Source: Candidatus Bathyarchaeota archaeon (GTDB taxonomy: Archaea; Thermoproteota; Bathyarchaeia; Bathyarchaeales; DTEX01). From it: a stretch of 37,134 bases of DNA. The stretch spans positions 1-37,134 of the forward strand of contig JAGGUU010000158.1 of assembly GCA_021158305.1 (NCBI GenBank), read 5' to 3'. Position numbers and translations under genes: made by a program. Under the pieces are notes generated by a model. It saw only the letters and a program-made list of their open reading frames with translations. It made no database searches and had not been told where the DNA came from. Shown one piece after another: positions 1-9,001 of this stretch. Within the stretch, counting starts at the first letter, position 1. Every line of letters begins with the position of its first letter.

Positions 1-1246
1 CCCACCATTTCTCCTCAACTCTCCCCTCCTTCTCGTCGCCTCGGTGAATGTAAATTCTATAGCGCATATCTAGCTTGTCGCCTCTCGCTTTCGAAAGAAA
101 CACCGGACCCTGATCTGGCCATTCAGGTTTCTTGTCGTAGAAGGGATTGGCCGCGAAGAGGCCGTATGCTCGTACATGCCATCCCGTTGGATGCCTAATG
201 TTGCTTGGATGATCCATGGCAGCTATGCCATTAATCGGCCCCCCAGGCACAACAGGTCCATAATAGTCGACCCATCTTGCCTGTCGACCCCAACACTCCC
301 TTTCTCTTCTTCTGCCTTCAGAATTCACTATCATGCCTCCAGCTATTTCACGCATGCTATCCGCAACCCTGATGACGAGTGGACCGTTCTCTTTAGCCAT
401 CTCTTTATGCTCGACATCTGCCGCTATCACCACCTCGTCTACTACTGGCTCCATAACTGTGTGAATATCAATCAGCCGCATAGGCGTCACATTCCATATG
501 ATGATCGTCCTAGTTTCCTTCATCAAGACTTTTCCTTTAGCCTTGATTCTCCATCGGCTTTTATCATGAGATATGCACTCCATCTCATCGTTTTGCTTCC
601 AAATATTTTCCTCTTCTATCTTTCCGAAGACGGGTCCCTCTTCGATCCGTGTGAATCTCTGATGAATCACCCTGCCATGTCTGGGATTTCCTATTTCCCC
701 CAGAGCCCAGAAGTTTATTCCGGGTTCTCCTCTCTTTCCAGAAACATCGCCCAATGCGATGTTTATGCCTTTGTGGTGGGGATGATCGCCAAAATTCGGT
801 ATATGCCTAACAACGTTCAGTCCATCAGGCCCAATAACTGGATACAGAAATGGTCTTTCATAAGCTTCGTTATACACATAATTGGTAACGTGCATTCCGT
901 TAACGAAGACTTCCAGCTGATAGTCTCCTCTATCCCAGATCTCAACGCCCCTCGGAAAATTGTAGCCATGTGTCCAGTTTTTTCCAACGGTTATCTCTAG
1001 GCTTCTATGTGCGTGGCTCGGATGTATCCATGAGAGAGTTCCTTTAAGTTCCTTAGGGCTGATCGGCGAGAATTGGCATGGAATTATTTTTCCAGTTGCT
1101 TTATCAATCATTCTAATAGAGGAGCTACTGAATTTTTCTTTGTCGGCTTTTTTTAGGTATTCATCAAAATCTATCTCTATTGATACCGGAGAGAGATAAT
1201 ACTCTCTCCCTTCGAAATCCATTTCCAGGCTGATTTTACTTGTCAC
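1..1246 (-). CDS. DUF6807 (PmoA-like) family protein, 3' end cut by the window edge
   Basis: The minus-strand reading frame stays open to the window edge, giving about 415 residues without a stop. Conserved blocks of the DUF6807 family (formerly labelled methane oxygenase PmoA) are visible: a VIGPDG block followed by HIPNFGDHPHHKGI around residues 140-160, DYYGPV around 320, and AMDHPSNIRHPTGWHVRAYG around 345. The PmoA label is historical. The family is not a known methane monooxygenase subunit, and its members are mostly found beside sugar-related genes in bacteria. The start is uncertain: a GTG at 1246 and an ATG at 1222 are both possible and neither has a good SD site. The gene diverges from the membrane-protein gene to its right. 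No partner gene is visible because the downstream side is outside the window. Family call fairly sure, function unknown. Confidence 0.8.
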   Translation of the reverse strand, partial: MTSKISLEMDFEGREYYLSPVSIEIDFDEYLKKADKEKFSSSSIRMIDKATGKIIPCQFSPISPKELKGTLSWIHPSHAHRSLEITVGKNWTHGYNFPRGVEIWDRGDYQLEVFVNGMHVTNYVYNEAYERPFLYPVIGPDGLNVVRHIPNFGDHPHHKGINIALGDVSGKRGEPGINFWALGEIGNPRHGRVIHQRFTRIEEGPVFGKIEEENIWKQNDEMECISHDKSRWRIKAKGKVLMKETRTIIIWNVTPMRLIDIHTVMEPVVDEVVIAADVEHKEMAKENGPLVIRVADSMREIAGGMIVNSEGRRRERECWGRQARWVDYYGPVVPGGPINGIAAMDHPSNIRHPTGWHVRAYGLFAANPFYDKKPEWPDQGPVFLSKARGDKLDMRYRIYIHRGDEKEGRVEEKWW

Positions 1247-1434
1247 TTTAAATCATCTGCCTAAATTGCTCTGAATTGGAATCTCTTGGTATCTAACAGA
1301 ATTATTTCCTTAAAATAGTTTATATTTAGCATGGTGTTTTTCATCCTAGAAATCGATATGGATCAATGCTTGATGATGCCTAATCCCCTTCATGCTTAGG
1401 CTAAAATAGCCGTTTTTATCAATGATATTTCTGG

Positions 1435-2103
1435 ATGAAGATGCGAGGAGCATGGATTGGAAGGGAGCCGCCTCCCACCATACATCCTATTTTTCCCTCA
1501 TATAGGCGGAGGTATATGCATGCTCCGCCTGAATACGCCTATCAATGTATCGTTCATATACTTAGAGAGAAAATGGGCTGTTCAGATATCAAACACATTG
1601 GAAAGTTATCTTTAAGGACGAGACTAAGCGGCTATGTCGGAGCAGTTCTTACTGTTCAAATATCGCGTGAAGGTGAAATAAGCATTTTAGACTTAAGATT
1701 CAATTATGTTAGAGTTATACTCTCCGCCACTCTTCTGCTTGGAATAACGATAATCCTAAGCTTGCTTTCAAATTCGGTTCTGCCAATACTTGGCGCGGTG
1801 GCATTTTTACCTATAGCCTATAAAGCCAATAATGGCGCTGTTAAGTTTCTAATGGTTCTAAATGAGATTTTACCTTTCGCAGAGAAGGAGTATGCTCGTC
1901 AAAGTCTCCTTAAGGAGCGAGAGAGACTACGTAGAAGCAAAGTGAACGTCGCGGTTCTTTATGAGAAGCTTAGAAGAAAGCATATTGAGACTTGGGGAGA
2001 CATAAACGTTCTCAAATATAAGATTGAGGAGTATCAGTCGGCTGGTTTTACATACGAGGAAGCAATAATAAAGATAGCTGAGGAGGAGGGCGTAACCATA
2101 TAG
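1435..2103 (+). CDS. Small membrane protein of unknown function
   Basis: I do not recognise a family. About 222 residues: a mixed N-terminal part, then a hydrophobic hairpin of two likely membrane helices (around residues 95-135, VILSATLLLGITIILSLL then a second stretch), then a charged helical tail ending in an acidic region. The first ATG could be used by a leaderless transcript, since TAAAATA lies about 30 bp upstream near 1400. The first 27 residues look less protein-like, however, and an ATG at 1516 has GGCGGAGGT immediately before it, rather close. Either start leaves the membrane hairpin intact. The stop codon abuts the stop of the convergent AsnRS gene with no bases between. Probably a real gene of an archaeal lineage-specific family. 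Confidence 0.65.
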   Translation: MKMRGAWIGREPPPTIHPIFPSYRRRYMHAPPEYAYQCIVHILREKMGCSDIKHIGKLSLRTRLSGYVGAVLTVQISREGEISILDLRFNYVRVILSATLLLGITIILSLLSNSVLPILGAVAFLPIAYKANNGAVKFLMVLNEILPFAEKEYARQSLLKERERLRRSKVNVAVLYEKLRRKHIETWGDINVLKYKIEEYQSAGFTYEEAIIKIAEEEGVTI

Positions 2104-3405
2104 TTACGGATAGACTCTGTTTATGAGTCTTGGAAATGCAATGGCGTCTCTTATATGTTCAAGCTTGCAAATCCATGATATTGTCCTCTCAACTCCTAGC
2201 CCAAAGCCTGAATGAGGGACGGAACCATATCTTCTAAGATCAATGTACCATTTGTAATCTTCAGGATTCAAGCCCTCCTCTTTTATTCTCTCTAGAAGCT
2301 CCTCTAGACTATCTATTCTCTGTCCTCCGCCAGTTATCTCACCATAGCCTTCCGGAGCTAGAAGGTCGGCTGAGAGCGTAACCTTCGGCCTCTCTGGATC
2401 CGGCTTATGATAGAAGGCCTTCACATTCTTAGGAAAATGTGTGATGAAGAAAGGCTTATTGAATCTCTCTGTTAGTATCTTCTCATGAGTCCATGTGATG
2501 TCATCTCCCCACTTGAAGAATATTCCTTCCTCGTTAAGAATCTTCACGGCTTTATCATATGTTATTCTCTCATATGGAGGTTTCATCCTTCTTAGTTCGT
2601 CTGGTGATCTCCCTAAATACTCAAGTTCCCCAGGCATTTCTTCGCATAGCGAATCCAGAATATACGCCAGCAAGTCTTCCTGTACCTTCATTATGCCTTT
2701 CAGGTCGCACCACGGAATCTCCACTTCTAAATGCCAATACTCAGTTAGATGACGTCTAGTCCTAGATTTTTCAGCCCTAAATGAGGGAGCTATCGTGTAA
2801 ATTTTTCCTAAACTCGCTATTGCAGCTTCAGCGTAGAGCTGCCAACTCTGCGTTAAGTACGCCTCTCGGTCAAAATACTTCACTGGAAACAGCGTCGCTC
2901 CGCCCTCACAGGCTGCCGTTATGATTGTTGGAGAGTGGAACTCGACGAATCCGTTCGCCTTAAACCATTCTCTCGCCGCCTCTAGGAACTTGGCTCTTAT
3001 CCTCAGTATAGTCTGCATTTTCTGGCTACGTATCCATAAGTGGCGATTGTCAAGTAGAAAGTCTGGACCATGATATTTCTTTGCTATCGGATAGCCTTCC
3101 TCAGCCCTATGAAAGACTTTCATATCTTCAACTTTTATCTCGTATCCTCTAGGCGCCCTCTTATCCTCCCTTACCGACCCGATAATCTCTAAAGAGGATT
3201 CCTGAGTGAGATCTTTTGCTTCCTTGAATATCTCATCCTTCACTGTGTTCTTCTTCATTGTGCATTGGATAATGCCGGTTCCATCCCGAATTAGGAGGAA
3301 ATGTATCCCGCCGCTTGAACGCATGTTGTGAAGCCATCCCCTAATGAGAACTCTTTCATCCGTATATTTCCCGGAAAGAATAGATGCGATGTCAACGGCT
3401 TTCAT
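2104..3405 (-). CDS. asnS: Asparaginyl-tRNA synthetase (archaeal type)
   Basis: Charges tRNA-Asn with asparagine using ATP in the cytoplasm. Layout of this 433-residue protein is that of class IIb synthetases: an N-terminal OB-fold anticodon-binding domain (about 1-105, RGWLHNMRSSGGIHFLLIRD), then the catalytic domain with motif 2 FRAEKSRTRRHLTEYWHLE near 215 and motif 3 GFGLGVERTISWICKL near 405. LTQSWQLYAEA is typical of AsnRS rather than of AspRS. The ATG start is preceded by GGGGAG. It stands alone between the convergent membrane-protein gene and the zinc-finger gene upstream, which reads in the same direction after a 73-nt gap. A direct AsnRS implies that Asn-tRNA need not come only from transamidation. 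I see nothing unusual in the catalytic motifs. Confidence 0.93.
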   Translation of the reverse strand: MKAVDIASILSGKYTDERVLIRGWLHNMRSSGGIHFLLIRDGTGIIQCTMKKNTVKDEIFKEAKDLTQESSLEIIGSVREDKRAPRGYEIKVEDMKVFHRAEEGYPIAKKYHGPDFLLDNRHLWIRSQKMQTILRIRAKFLEAAREWFKANGFVEFHSPTIITAACEGGATLFPVKYFDREAYLTQSWQLYAEAAIASLGKIYTIAPSFRAEKSRTRRHLTEYWHLEVEIPWCDLKGIMKVQEDLLAYILDSLCEEMPGELEYLGRSPDELRRMKPPYERITYDKAVKILNEEGIFFKWGDDITWTHEKILTERFNKPFFITHFPKNVKAFYHKPDPERPKVTLSADLLAPEGYGEITGGGQRIDSLEELLERIKEEGLNPEDYKWYIDLRRYGSVPHSGFGLGVERTISWICKLEHIRDAIAFPRLINRVYP

Positions 3406-3478
3406 TACAGGTAGCTCCCCGACCTAGTCTATCTTAGTGTAACGCCAGCTTTCTAATGAATATTTCCCGCTTTCTCTC

Positions 3479-4141
3479 CTACATGGGTTTCTCATCGAAT
3501 TTATAGAGTCGCTTCTCATAGGCGCTTCGAGGCTTAAGTCCGCGGATACGTTTCTCGCTAGCCATCTGCCGCTTAATATTTTCAATTCGAGCCTTCATCT
3601 CTGCGATTTTCCTTTTAGAGGGCCTCCTACGTCTTCTTTTGGGCTTAAGAGCTAACGCCTTAAAAGCGGAGGAGATTCTCTTCCGTTTTTTCCTCCCACC
3701 ACGTCTAGTCTGCGTCGGCTCCGCTCTAACAAACGTAACGGTTTTTTCGTCTAATTCAACTTTGTCAACTTTCCAGCCTACTGAAAGCCATGATTCAGAA
3801 TGAGGCTTGCCGTGAGTGTTAGACCACCATCGTGGATCATTAAGCGCCGAGGGCGGAAGCCTACCATTCATTATCTCTTCGATCTTCTTGAATGATAACT
3901 TAACATAACTACTATATTTTGCTCTTTTAGCCAGATACTCGCGTAGATACGCGTATTTGCTTCTCCATGATACAACTGGCGATACTCTCCTTTTGGCGCA
4001 TCTGAGACATATCGGCTTTCCATCCTCGAATAATATGCAGTTGTTACAGTAAAGCCTGCCGCAGATTATGCATCGATGAAGTAAAAAACTTGGATACGTC
4101 ACATGGCATAATGCACATTCTTCCTCAACGATTATGCGCAT
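3479..4141 (-). CDS. Zinc-finger / DUF7662 fusion protein with basic tail
   Basis: Three parts are visible. Residues 9-48 hold eight cysteines as CxxC-x11-CxxC-x4-CxxC-x9-CxxC, a binuclear treble-clef (FYVE/RING-like) arrangement. Residues about 60-140 match the DUF7662 pattern I know from bacteria: SKYAYLREYL, VKLSFKKIEEIM, LPPSA, RWWSN, ESWLSVGWKVDKVEL and TVTFVR. The C-terminal third is very basic (RRGGRKKRKR, KPKRRRRRP), as in a nucleic-acid-binding tail. DUF7662 has no established activity that I know of. The gene diverges from the geranylgeranyl reductase on its right. Start ATG with only a weak upstream GTGA. I infer a DNA- or RNA-binding protein but cannot name a reaction. DUF7662 assignment is from memory of the motif pattern. 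Confidence 0.75.
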   Translation of the reverse strand: MRIIVEEECALCHVTYPSFLLHRCIICGRLYCNNCILFEDGKPICLRCAKRRVSPVVSWRSKYAYLREYLAKRAKYSSYVKLSFKKIEEIMNGRLPPSALNDPRWWSNTHGKPHSESWLSVGWKVDKVELDEKTVTFVRAEPTQTRRGGRKKRKRISSAFKALALKPKRRRRRPSKRKIAEMKARIENIKRQMASEKRIRGLKPRSAYEKRLYKFDEKPM

Positions 4142-4287
4142 TCACGCTTCACTAAAACAATTCTTAGGTGGAAAAGGAAGAAATAACATTTTCTTTTCAG
4201 CGAGGCTACCTTTAACTATTTATATATTTGAGGCTCTCTTTACCTAATCGAATGGAAGAGCCATATATCTTCTCGGGATGATATGCG

Positions 4288-5649
4288 TTGGAGAAATATG
4301 ACGTAGTCATCGTTGGCGCTGGCACCGCTGGATGCATGGCAGCTAAGGTTTTAGCCTCGAAAGGATTTAATATCTGCCTAACTGACCGAAAGAACAGACG
4401 ATTAATCGGCGATAAGGTTTGCGGAGACGCTATAGGCAAGCATCATTTCGATAATCTAGGCTTGTCGTACCCATCTGGGGAGGAGAAGGAAGGAGACATT
4501 AAGGGCGTAAAAGTATATTCTCCGGATAAAAACTCCGTCTTCAACATATCAGGCTATGGCTTAGCAGGCTTCATTATAAACCGCCATGCTTTTGGCCAGA
4601 GGCTGCTGAGAAACGCCGTTGATGCAGGCGTAGTTCTGAAAGATGAAGTTCACGTCTCCGCCCCTATCATTAGGGATAAGTATGTTAAAGGAGTTTTGGC
4701 TGTAGATATTAAGACTGGGGAGAAGATAGAGATTTTTAGCGATGTTGTTGTTGATGCAAGCGGGTTTTCAGCTATTCTACGCAGGAATCTTCCTCCAAAA
4801 ATTGGAGTAGAGACCACTATTGGAAAGGATGATATTGTTATCTGCTATCGTGAGATTCGACAGCTAAAAAGAAGCGTAGAAGATCCGGAATTCTGCGAGA
4901 TTTATCTAGATCAAGACGTAGCGCCTGGAGGATACTACTGGATATTCCCTAAAGGAGCAACTAAAGTTAATGCTGGCTTAGGAGTCTCTCTACGCCTCAG
5001 CAACCCCAATCCCAAGAACAACTTTTACATGCACGTTCTTTCCCAAGACCTCTTCAAATCTTCAGAGATGATCCATGGAGGCAGCGGGCTTGTACCGACA
5101 CGTAGACCCTTAGACTCATTTGTCGGCAACGGCGTAGTGATTATAGGAGACGCTGGATGCCAAGTTAATCCAATTCATGGCGGGGGAATAGGGCCTTCAA
5201 TGATGGGAGGGAAAATCTCCGGAGAAGTAATCGCCGAGGCTCTTGAGAAAGGAGACGTAAGCTCTAAGGCACTATGGCCGATTAATGTTAGATTCATGAA
5301 GAGCTACGGCGCCAAGCAAGCGGGACTAGATATATTCCGAATCTTCCTTCAAGGATTAACTAATGAAGAGCTGAATTACGGAATGAGATATCAACTGATC
5401 ACCGAAGAGGATGTTTTAAAGGCGAGTTTAGGCGAGAAGATTCATCTCAATATAGGTGAAGCTACCAGACGAATCTTCAGCGGGCTTGGTAGATTAGGCT
5501 TTCTAAAATCGCTATATGTGATGGCGAAGACTATCCGAGAGGTTAGAAGACTATATGATGAGTATCCCTCCACACCTGACGCTTTTCCAGAATGGAGAGA
5601 AAAGATTACTGAAGTCTTTAGGAGGGCGAAGAGGCTCTTCTGGAGATAA
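4288..5649 (+). CDS. Geranylgeranyl reductase family flavoprotein
   Basis: FAD-dependent reductase of the family that saturates geranylgeranyl chains of archaeal ether lipids (digeranylgeranylglycerophospholipid reductase) and related isoprenoids. The dinucleotide-binding motif VVIVGAGTAGCMAA lies at the N-terminus, followed by the KVCGDA block near residue 47. The FAD-binding GDAGCQVNPIHGGGIGPSMMGG lies near residue 290 (GDAG through GGGIG is the family hallmark). At 453 residues it is slightly longer than typical. Translation begins at TTG, with GGGATGAT just upstream; a longer in-frame start is not available. A TATA box (TATTTATATATT) lies about 65 bp before it. The next gene follows after 26 nt, so the two are probably co-transcribed. 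A paralogue lies at 26894-28099. Exact substrate cannot be read from sequence. Confidence 0.85.
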   Translation: MEKYDVVIVGAGTAGCMAAKVLASKGFNICLTDRKNRRLIGDKVCGDAIGKHHFDNLGLSYPSGEEKEGDIKGVKVYSPDKNSVFNISGYGLAGFIINRHAFGQRLLRNAVDAGVVLKDEVHVSAPIIRDKYVKGVLAVDIKTGEKIEIFSDVVVDASGFSAILRRNLPPKIGVETTIGKDDIVICYREIRQLKRSVEDPEFCEIYLDQDVAPGGYYWIFPKGATKVNAGLGVSLRLSNPNPKNNFYMHVLSQDLFKSSEMIHGGSGLVPTRRPLDSFVGNGVVIIGDAGCQVNPIHGGGIGPSMMGGKISGEVIAEALEKGDVSSKALWPINVRFMKSYGAKQAGLDIFRIFLQGLTNEELNYGMRYQLITEEDVLKASLGEKIHLNIGEATRRIFSGLGRLGFLKSLYVMAKTIREVRRLYDEYPSTPDAFPEWREKITEVFRRAKRLFWR

Positions 5650-5675
5650 ATTGCATCCCATCGGGAATAGCGGAA

Positions 5676-6350
5676 ATGAAAGTTGCAGCCTTAATCAGCG
5701 GCGGAAAGGACTCAGCATTAGCGTTACACCAAGCTTTGAAGAGAGGATACAATGTAAAGTATCTTGTAACTCTGATACCTCAACGTGAAGATAGCTGGAT
5801 GTTCCATTATCCGAATGTAGAGTTAACAGATCTATTCGCAGAGGCATGTGGTATACCATTAGTGAAGGCAGAGACATCCGGAGTTAAGGAAGAAGAACTG
5901 GAAGATCTCAGAAGCTTGCTTGATAAGCTAGATATCGAAGGCGTAGTCTCGGGGGCGATCGCATCGACATATCAGAAGTCGCGTATAGGCCGCATATGTG
6001 TTGAGCTCGGCTTAAAATCTATAACTCCACTCTGGCATAAGAATGAGAAGACGTTAATAGAGACTCTCATATCAGAGGGATTCTCAGTCATCTTCACAGG
6101 AGTCTATGCTTATGGCTTGGATGAGAAGTGGCTGGGTAGGAAGCTTGATCAGAGAGCGTTAAGGGATCTCATCATGCTCAGTAAAAGATATGGAATATCG
6201 CTTATGGGTGAGGGAGGCGAGTACGAAACTCTAGTTCTCGATGCTCCGTACTTTAGAAAGAGGATAAAAATTCTAAGGGCTAGAACCATTTGGAAAGGGG
6301 AGAGTGGTTATCTCCTAGTCGAGGATGCATGTTTGGAAGATAAGGGTTAA
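5676..6350 (+). CDS. dph6: Diphthine--ammonia ligase
   Basis: Catalyses the ATP-dependent last step of diphthamide formation on elongation factor 2. The N-terminal PP-loop ATP-binding motif is ALISGGKDSALALHQALKRG. Further family blocks are SGAIASTYQKSRI near residue 95, LWHKNEKTL near 125 and the C-terminal GEGGEYETLVLDAP near 180. The length of 224 residues fits the archaeal single-domain form. It follows the geranylgeranyl reductase closely and is probably in its transcript. It ends just before the TRP-box-like sequence upstream of trpB2. In archaea the modified target is aEF-2, which is not in this window. Confidence 0.88.
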   Translation: MKVAALISGGKDSALALHQALKRGYNVKYLVTLIPQREDSWMFHYPNVELTDLFAEACGIPLVKAETSGVKEEELEDLRSLLDKLDIEGVVSGAIASTYQKSRIGRICVELGLKSITPLWHKNEKTLIETLISEGFSVIFTGVYAYGLDEKWLGRKLDQRALRDLIMLSKRYGISLMGEGGEYETLVLDAPYFRKRIKILRARTIWKGESGYLLVEDACLEDKG

Positions 6351-6382
6351 TGTACATTTTTGTGCACAAAAGTCTTAAATAT
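6351..6382 (+). promoter_or_regulatory. trpB2 promoter with two TRP-box-like sites
   Basis: TGTACA is at 6351-6356 and the perfect 14-bp palindrome TTTTGTGCACAAAA at 6358-6371. The TATA box TTAAATAT follows at 6375-6382, about 50 bp before the chosen ATG. TGTACA is the known TRP-box core of the methanogen repressor TrpY, and TGTGCA/TGCACA are one-base variants. The two sites are centred 11 bp apart, about one helical turn, so a dimer or tetramer could bind the same face and cover the region where TFB contacts DNA. The operator role is inference. Confidence 0.6.
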
Positions 6383-6428
6383 GACATATGTGTTCAAAAT
6401 AGTCAATTCAGAAATGGAAGGATCCAGC

Positions 6429-7814
6429 ATGACAGATAGGAAAATACTCTTGGATGAAGATGATATTCCAAAGCAGTGGTACAACATACTTCCCGATCTT
6501 CCGGAGCCGCTTCCTCCACCGATCGATCCTACAACTAGGGAGCCTGTTAAACCAGAGGATCTGATGAGGATCTTTCCCAAGGAGTGCATTAAACAGGAGA
6601 TAAGCCAGGAGAGATTCATACCTATACCGGAGGCTGTGCTTGAAATATATAGACTTTGGAGACCTACTCCACTCTTCAGAGCTAAAAAACTTGAAGAGGC
6701 CTTGAAAACTCCGGCAAAGATATACTACAAGTATGAAGGCGTAAGCCCGCCGGGAAGCCATAAACCGAACACCGCCGTTGCTCAGGCATACTTTGCCAAG
6801 GAGGAAGGCGTTAGGAGACTTGCCACTGAAACGGGAGCCGGACAGTGGGGTTCGGCACTTGCATTCGGCTGCGCCATGTTCGGCATGAAAGCCACAATCT
6901 ACATGGTTAGGGTAAGCTACGATCAAAAGCCTTACCGGAAGGTTATGATGCAGGCTTGGGGAGCGGATGTCTATCCAAGCCCAAGTGACAAGACGGAAAG
7001 CGGAAGAAGAATCTTAAAGGAGAATCCGAATAGCTCGGGAAGTTTGGGAATAGCGATAAGCGAGGCTGTTGAAGACGCAATTACACATGACGATGCAAAG
7101 TATGCTATCGGAAGTGTGGCGAATCACGTATTGCTCCATCAAACAGTTATCGGGCAGGAAGCAAGGGAGCAGATCAGCCAAGTTGATGATTATCCGGATC
7201 TTGTAGTCGGATGCATAGGAGGAGGAAGCAGCTTTTCAGGGCTCTACTGGCCCTTCTACTATGACAAGGTCTCAGGCAGGGCTCCAAAGGATGTAGAATT
7301 CTTAGCTGTGGAATCATCAGCCTGCCCCTCAGTGACAAAGGGATTCTATACATATGACCATGGAGACACAGCGCGCATCACACCGATGTTCAAGATGCAC
7401 ACGCTTGGACATACATTCATTCCTCCACCAATCCATGCTGGAGGACTTAGATACCACGGCATGGCTCCAACCCTCTGTCTCCTAAACCGGAAAGGAATAG
7501 TTAAAACCGTAGCATATAATCAAGTTGAAGTATTCGACGCAGCTAAGTTATTCATAGAGACTGAGGGTATAATTCCGGCTCCAGAGCCATCTCACGCCAT
7601 CAAAGCGGTGGTCGACGAGGCTATAAGATGTAGGGAGAGAGGGGAGGAGAAGACGATTCTCTTTCTGCTCTGCGGTCACGGACACTTCGACATGCAAGCG
7701 TATGACGATTACTTCTCTGGGAAACTTCTGCCGTACGAGTATCCAGAGGAGAAAGTCAAGGAAGCAATGCGGAAGCTTAAGGAGTTATATCCATGGCTTG
7801 AGATAGAAGAGTAG
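6429..7814 (+). CDS. trpB2: Tryptophan synthase beta-like protein TrpB2
   Basis: PLP enzyme of the TrpB2 class, which condenses indole (or possibly O-phosphoserine) and serine-type substrates to tryptophan without the usual alpha-subunit contact. The PLP lysine lies in SPPGSHKPNTAVAQA near residue 105, followed by ATETGAGQWGSALA near 130. The glycine-rich phosphate site is CIGGGSSFSG near 255 and the C-terminal block is FLLCGHGHFDMQAYDDY. The frame is open upstream to 6360, but that would start before the TATA box; the ATG here has GGAAGGAT five nt ahead, and 6414 is the alternative. No trpA or other trp genes are adjacent, as expected of a stand-alone TrpB2. It converges on the THUMP methyltransferase, with T-rich DNA between. 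Confidence 0.9.
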   Translation: MTDRKILLDEDDIPKQWYNILPDLPEPLPPPIDPTTREPVKPEDLMRIFPKECIKQEISQERFIPIPEAVLEIYRLWRPTPLFRAKKLEEALKTPAKIYYKYEGVSPPGSHKPNTAVAQAYFAKEEGVRRLATETGAGQWGSALAFGCAMFGMKATIYMVRVSYDQKPYRKVMMQAWGADVYPSPSDKTESGRRILKENPNSSGSLGIAISEAVEDAITHDDAKYAIGSVANHVLLHQTVIGQEAREQISQVDDYPDLVVGCIGGGSSFSGLYWPFYYDKVSGRAPKDVEFLAVESSACPSVTKGFYTYDHGDTARITPMFKMHTLGHTFIPPPIHAGGLRYHGMAPTLCLLNRKGIVKTVAYNQVEVFDAAKLFIETEGIIPAPEPSHAIKAVVDEAIRCRERGEEKTILFLLCGHGHFDMQAYDDYFSGKLLPYEYPEEKVKEAMRKLKELYPWLEIEE

Positions 7815-7847
7815 CCTACATCACTCACATCCTAATCCTTCTTTTTG

Positions 7848-8993
7848 TCAGATTTTACACTTGAATATTCTAGCTCTCAAGTCTCCGTGAAGAATTATCC
7901 TTTTCTCCAGCACTTCAACGGAGTTTTCTTCAGTAGCCTCCTTGAACCTTTTATGCGCAGCGGTTATGAGAACGAGAACTGCACCTTCAGCTCTATCCTT
8001 TAACGCTTTTAGGAAGCCGCTGTACAGTCTCTTAGGACTTCCGCCGGGGATCATCCTTATCCCGTATGGAGGATTAACAACTACTAAATCGAATTCTCCC
8101 TCTGGATACTCAACGCTTTTAGTGGCATCTCCAAGCTTAAACTCTATAGCTTCGCGTACCCCTGCTTTCTCGGAGTTTTTCATCGCTCCTTCAAGATGTT
8201 GCTTAAACTTTTCCATTCCGTAAATCTCTGTAATATGCTCGATGGCTTTACGGGATAGAATCTTGCTTCTAAGATCCCAAAAATCATCTTCCGTAAAGAT
8301 CTTCAGTTTCAGAAATGCAAAATTCTTCCTCAAGTATCCTGGAGGTATACCCGTAGCCTTTAAGGCGGCTTCTATGGGTATCGTTCCGCCTCCGCACATA
8401 GGATCAATAAGGCTCTTCCCAGCTCTCCACCCGCCTATCCTAAGCATGGCTGAAGCTATGGTCGGCTTAAGCGCTGCTGGATGCATATATACTTTATATC
8501 CTCTTCTGTGCAGGGAGCTCCCGGAGGTATTAACTCCTAAAAGAAACTCTTGATCCTTCACTAGAGCATAGAATTCAACATCCGGCTCGTCAAGATTCAC
8601 CTTAAGTCTCCTGCCATGAGCTTCTCTATATGAATCTATTATCGCTTGCCCAACAACTCTTGATACATCAACGCTTGTGAAATCATGCGTTCCCACCCGT
8701 TCACTCCTAACGGCGAATGATTGATCAGCATCTATGATCCATCCATAATCCAGATCCTTGACAAGTCTATACAGGTCATCGAGATCTGAGAATGTCTCTC
8801 TGCAGAGCTGAATCATGATTCTGTTCAATATTGAAGATTTCAAGTTTAGAACGTAAATAGATTCTAATTCTCCCTCAAAAAAGATCTTACCGATGTCAGG
8901 CGTGGCTTCACATCCAAGAAGATCAGATACTTCTTCACATGCTATATCTTCGATTCCCGGAGAAACGGTGGCGAAGAACTTAGCTTTCGCCAA
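7848..8993 (-). CDS. THUMP-domain RNA methyltransferase (Trm14/RlmL-like)
   Basis: S-adenosylmethionine-dependent N2-guanine methyltransferase. The N-terminal ferredoxin-like/THUMP region spans about residues 1-160. The Rossmann methyltransferase domain follows, with SAM motif LIDPMCGGGTIPIEAAL near 195 and catalytic motif NPPYG near 310. This matches archaeal Trm14, which makes m2G6 in tRNA, more than the bacterial rRNA enzyme, but the target is inferred from family. 381 residues is normal. ATG start with GGAGG a few bases upstream. It converges on trpB2, and its upstream side opens onto the gene-poor strip that carries tRNA-Ala. Confidence 0.85.
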   Translation of the reverse strand: MAKAKFFATVSPGIEDIACEEVSDLLGCEATPDIGKIFFEGELESIYVLNLKSSILNRIMIQLCRETFSDLDDLYRLVKDLDYGWIIDADQSFAVRSERVGTHDFTSVDVSRVVGQAIIDSYREAHGRRLKVNLDEPDVEFYALVKDQEFLLGVNTSGSSLHRRGYKVYMHPAALKPTIASAMLRIGGWRAGKSLIDPMCGGGTIPIEAALKATGIPPGYLRKNFAFLKLKIFTEDDFWDLRSKILSRKAIEHITEIYGMEKFKQHLEGAMKNSEKAGVREAIEFKLGDATKSVEYPEGEFDLVVVNPPYGIRMIPGGSPKRLYSGFLKALKDRAEGAVLVLITAAHKRFKEATEENSVEVLEKRIILHGDLRARIFKCKI

Positions 8994-9001
8994 TGAAGAG
9001 A

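Noticed and set aside
176..1000. Long plus-strand reading frame of 274 codons
   Set aside because: It is the antisense shadow of the DUF6807 gene, whose minus-strand translation has clear family motifs.
6360..6428. Upstream in-frame start for TrpB2
   Set aside because: It lies before the TATA box and adds residues unlike the family; the ATG at 6429 has a spaced SD.
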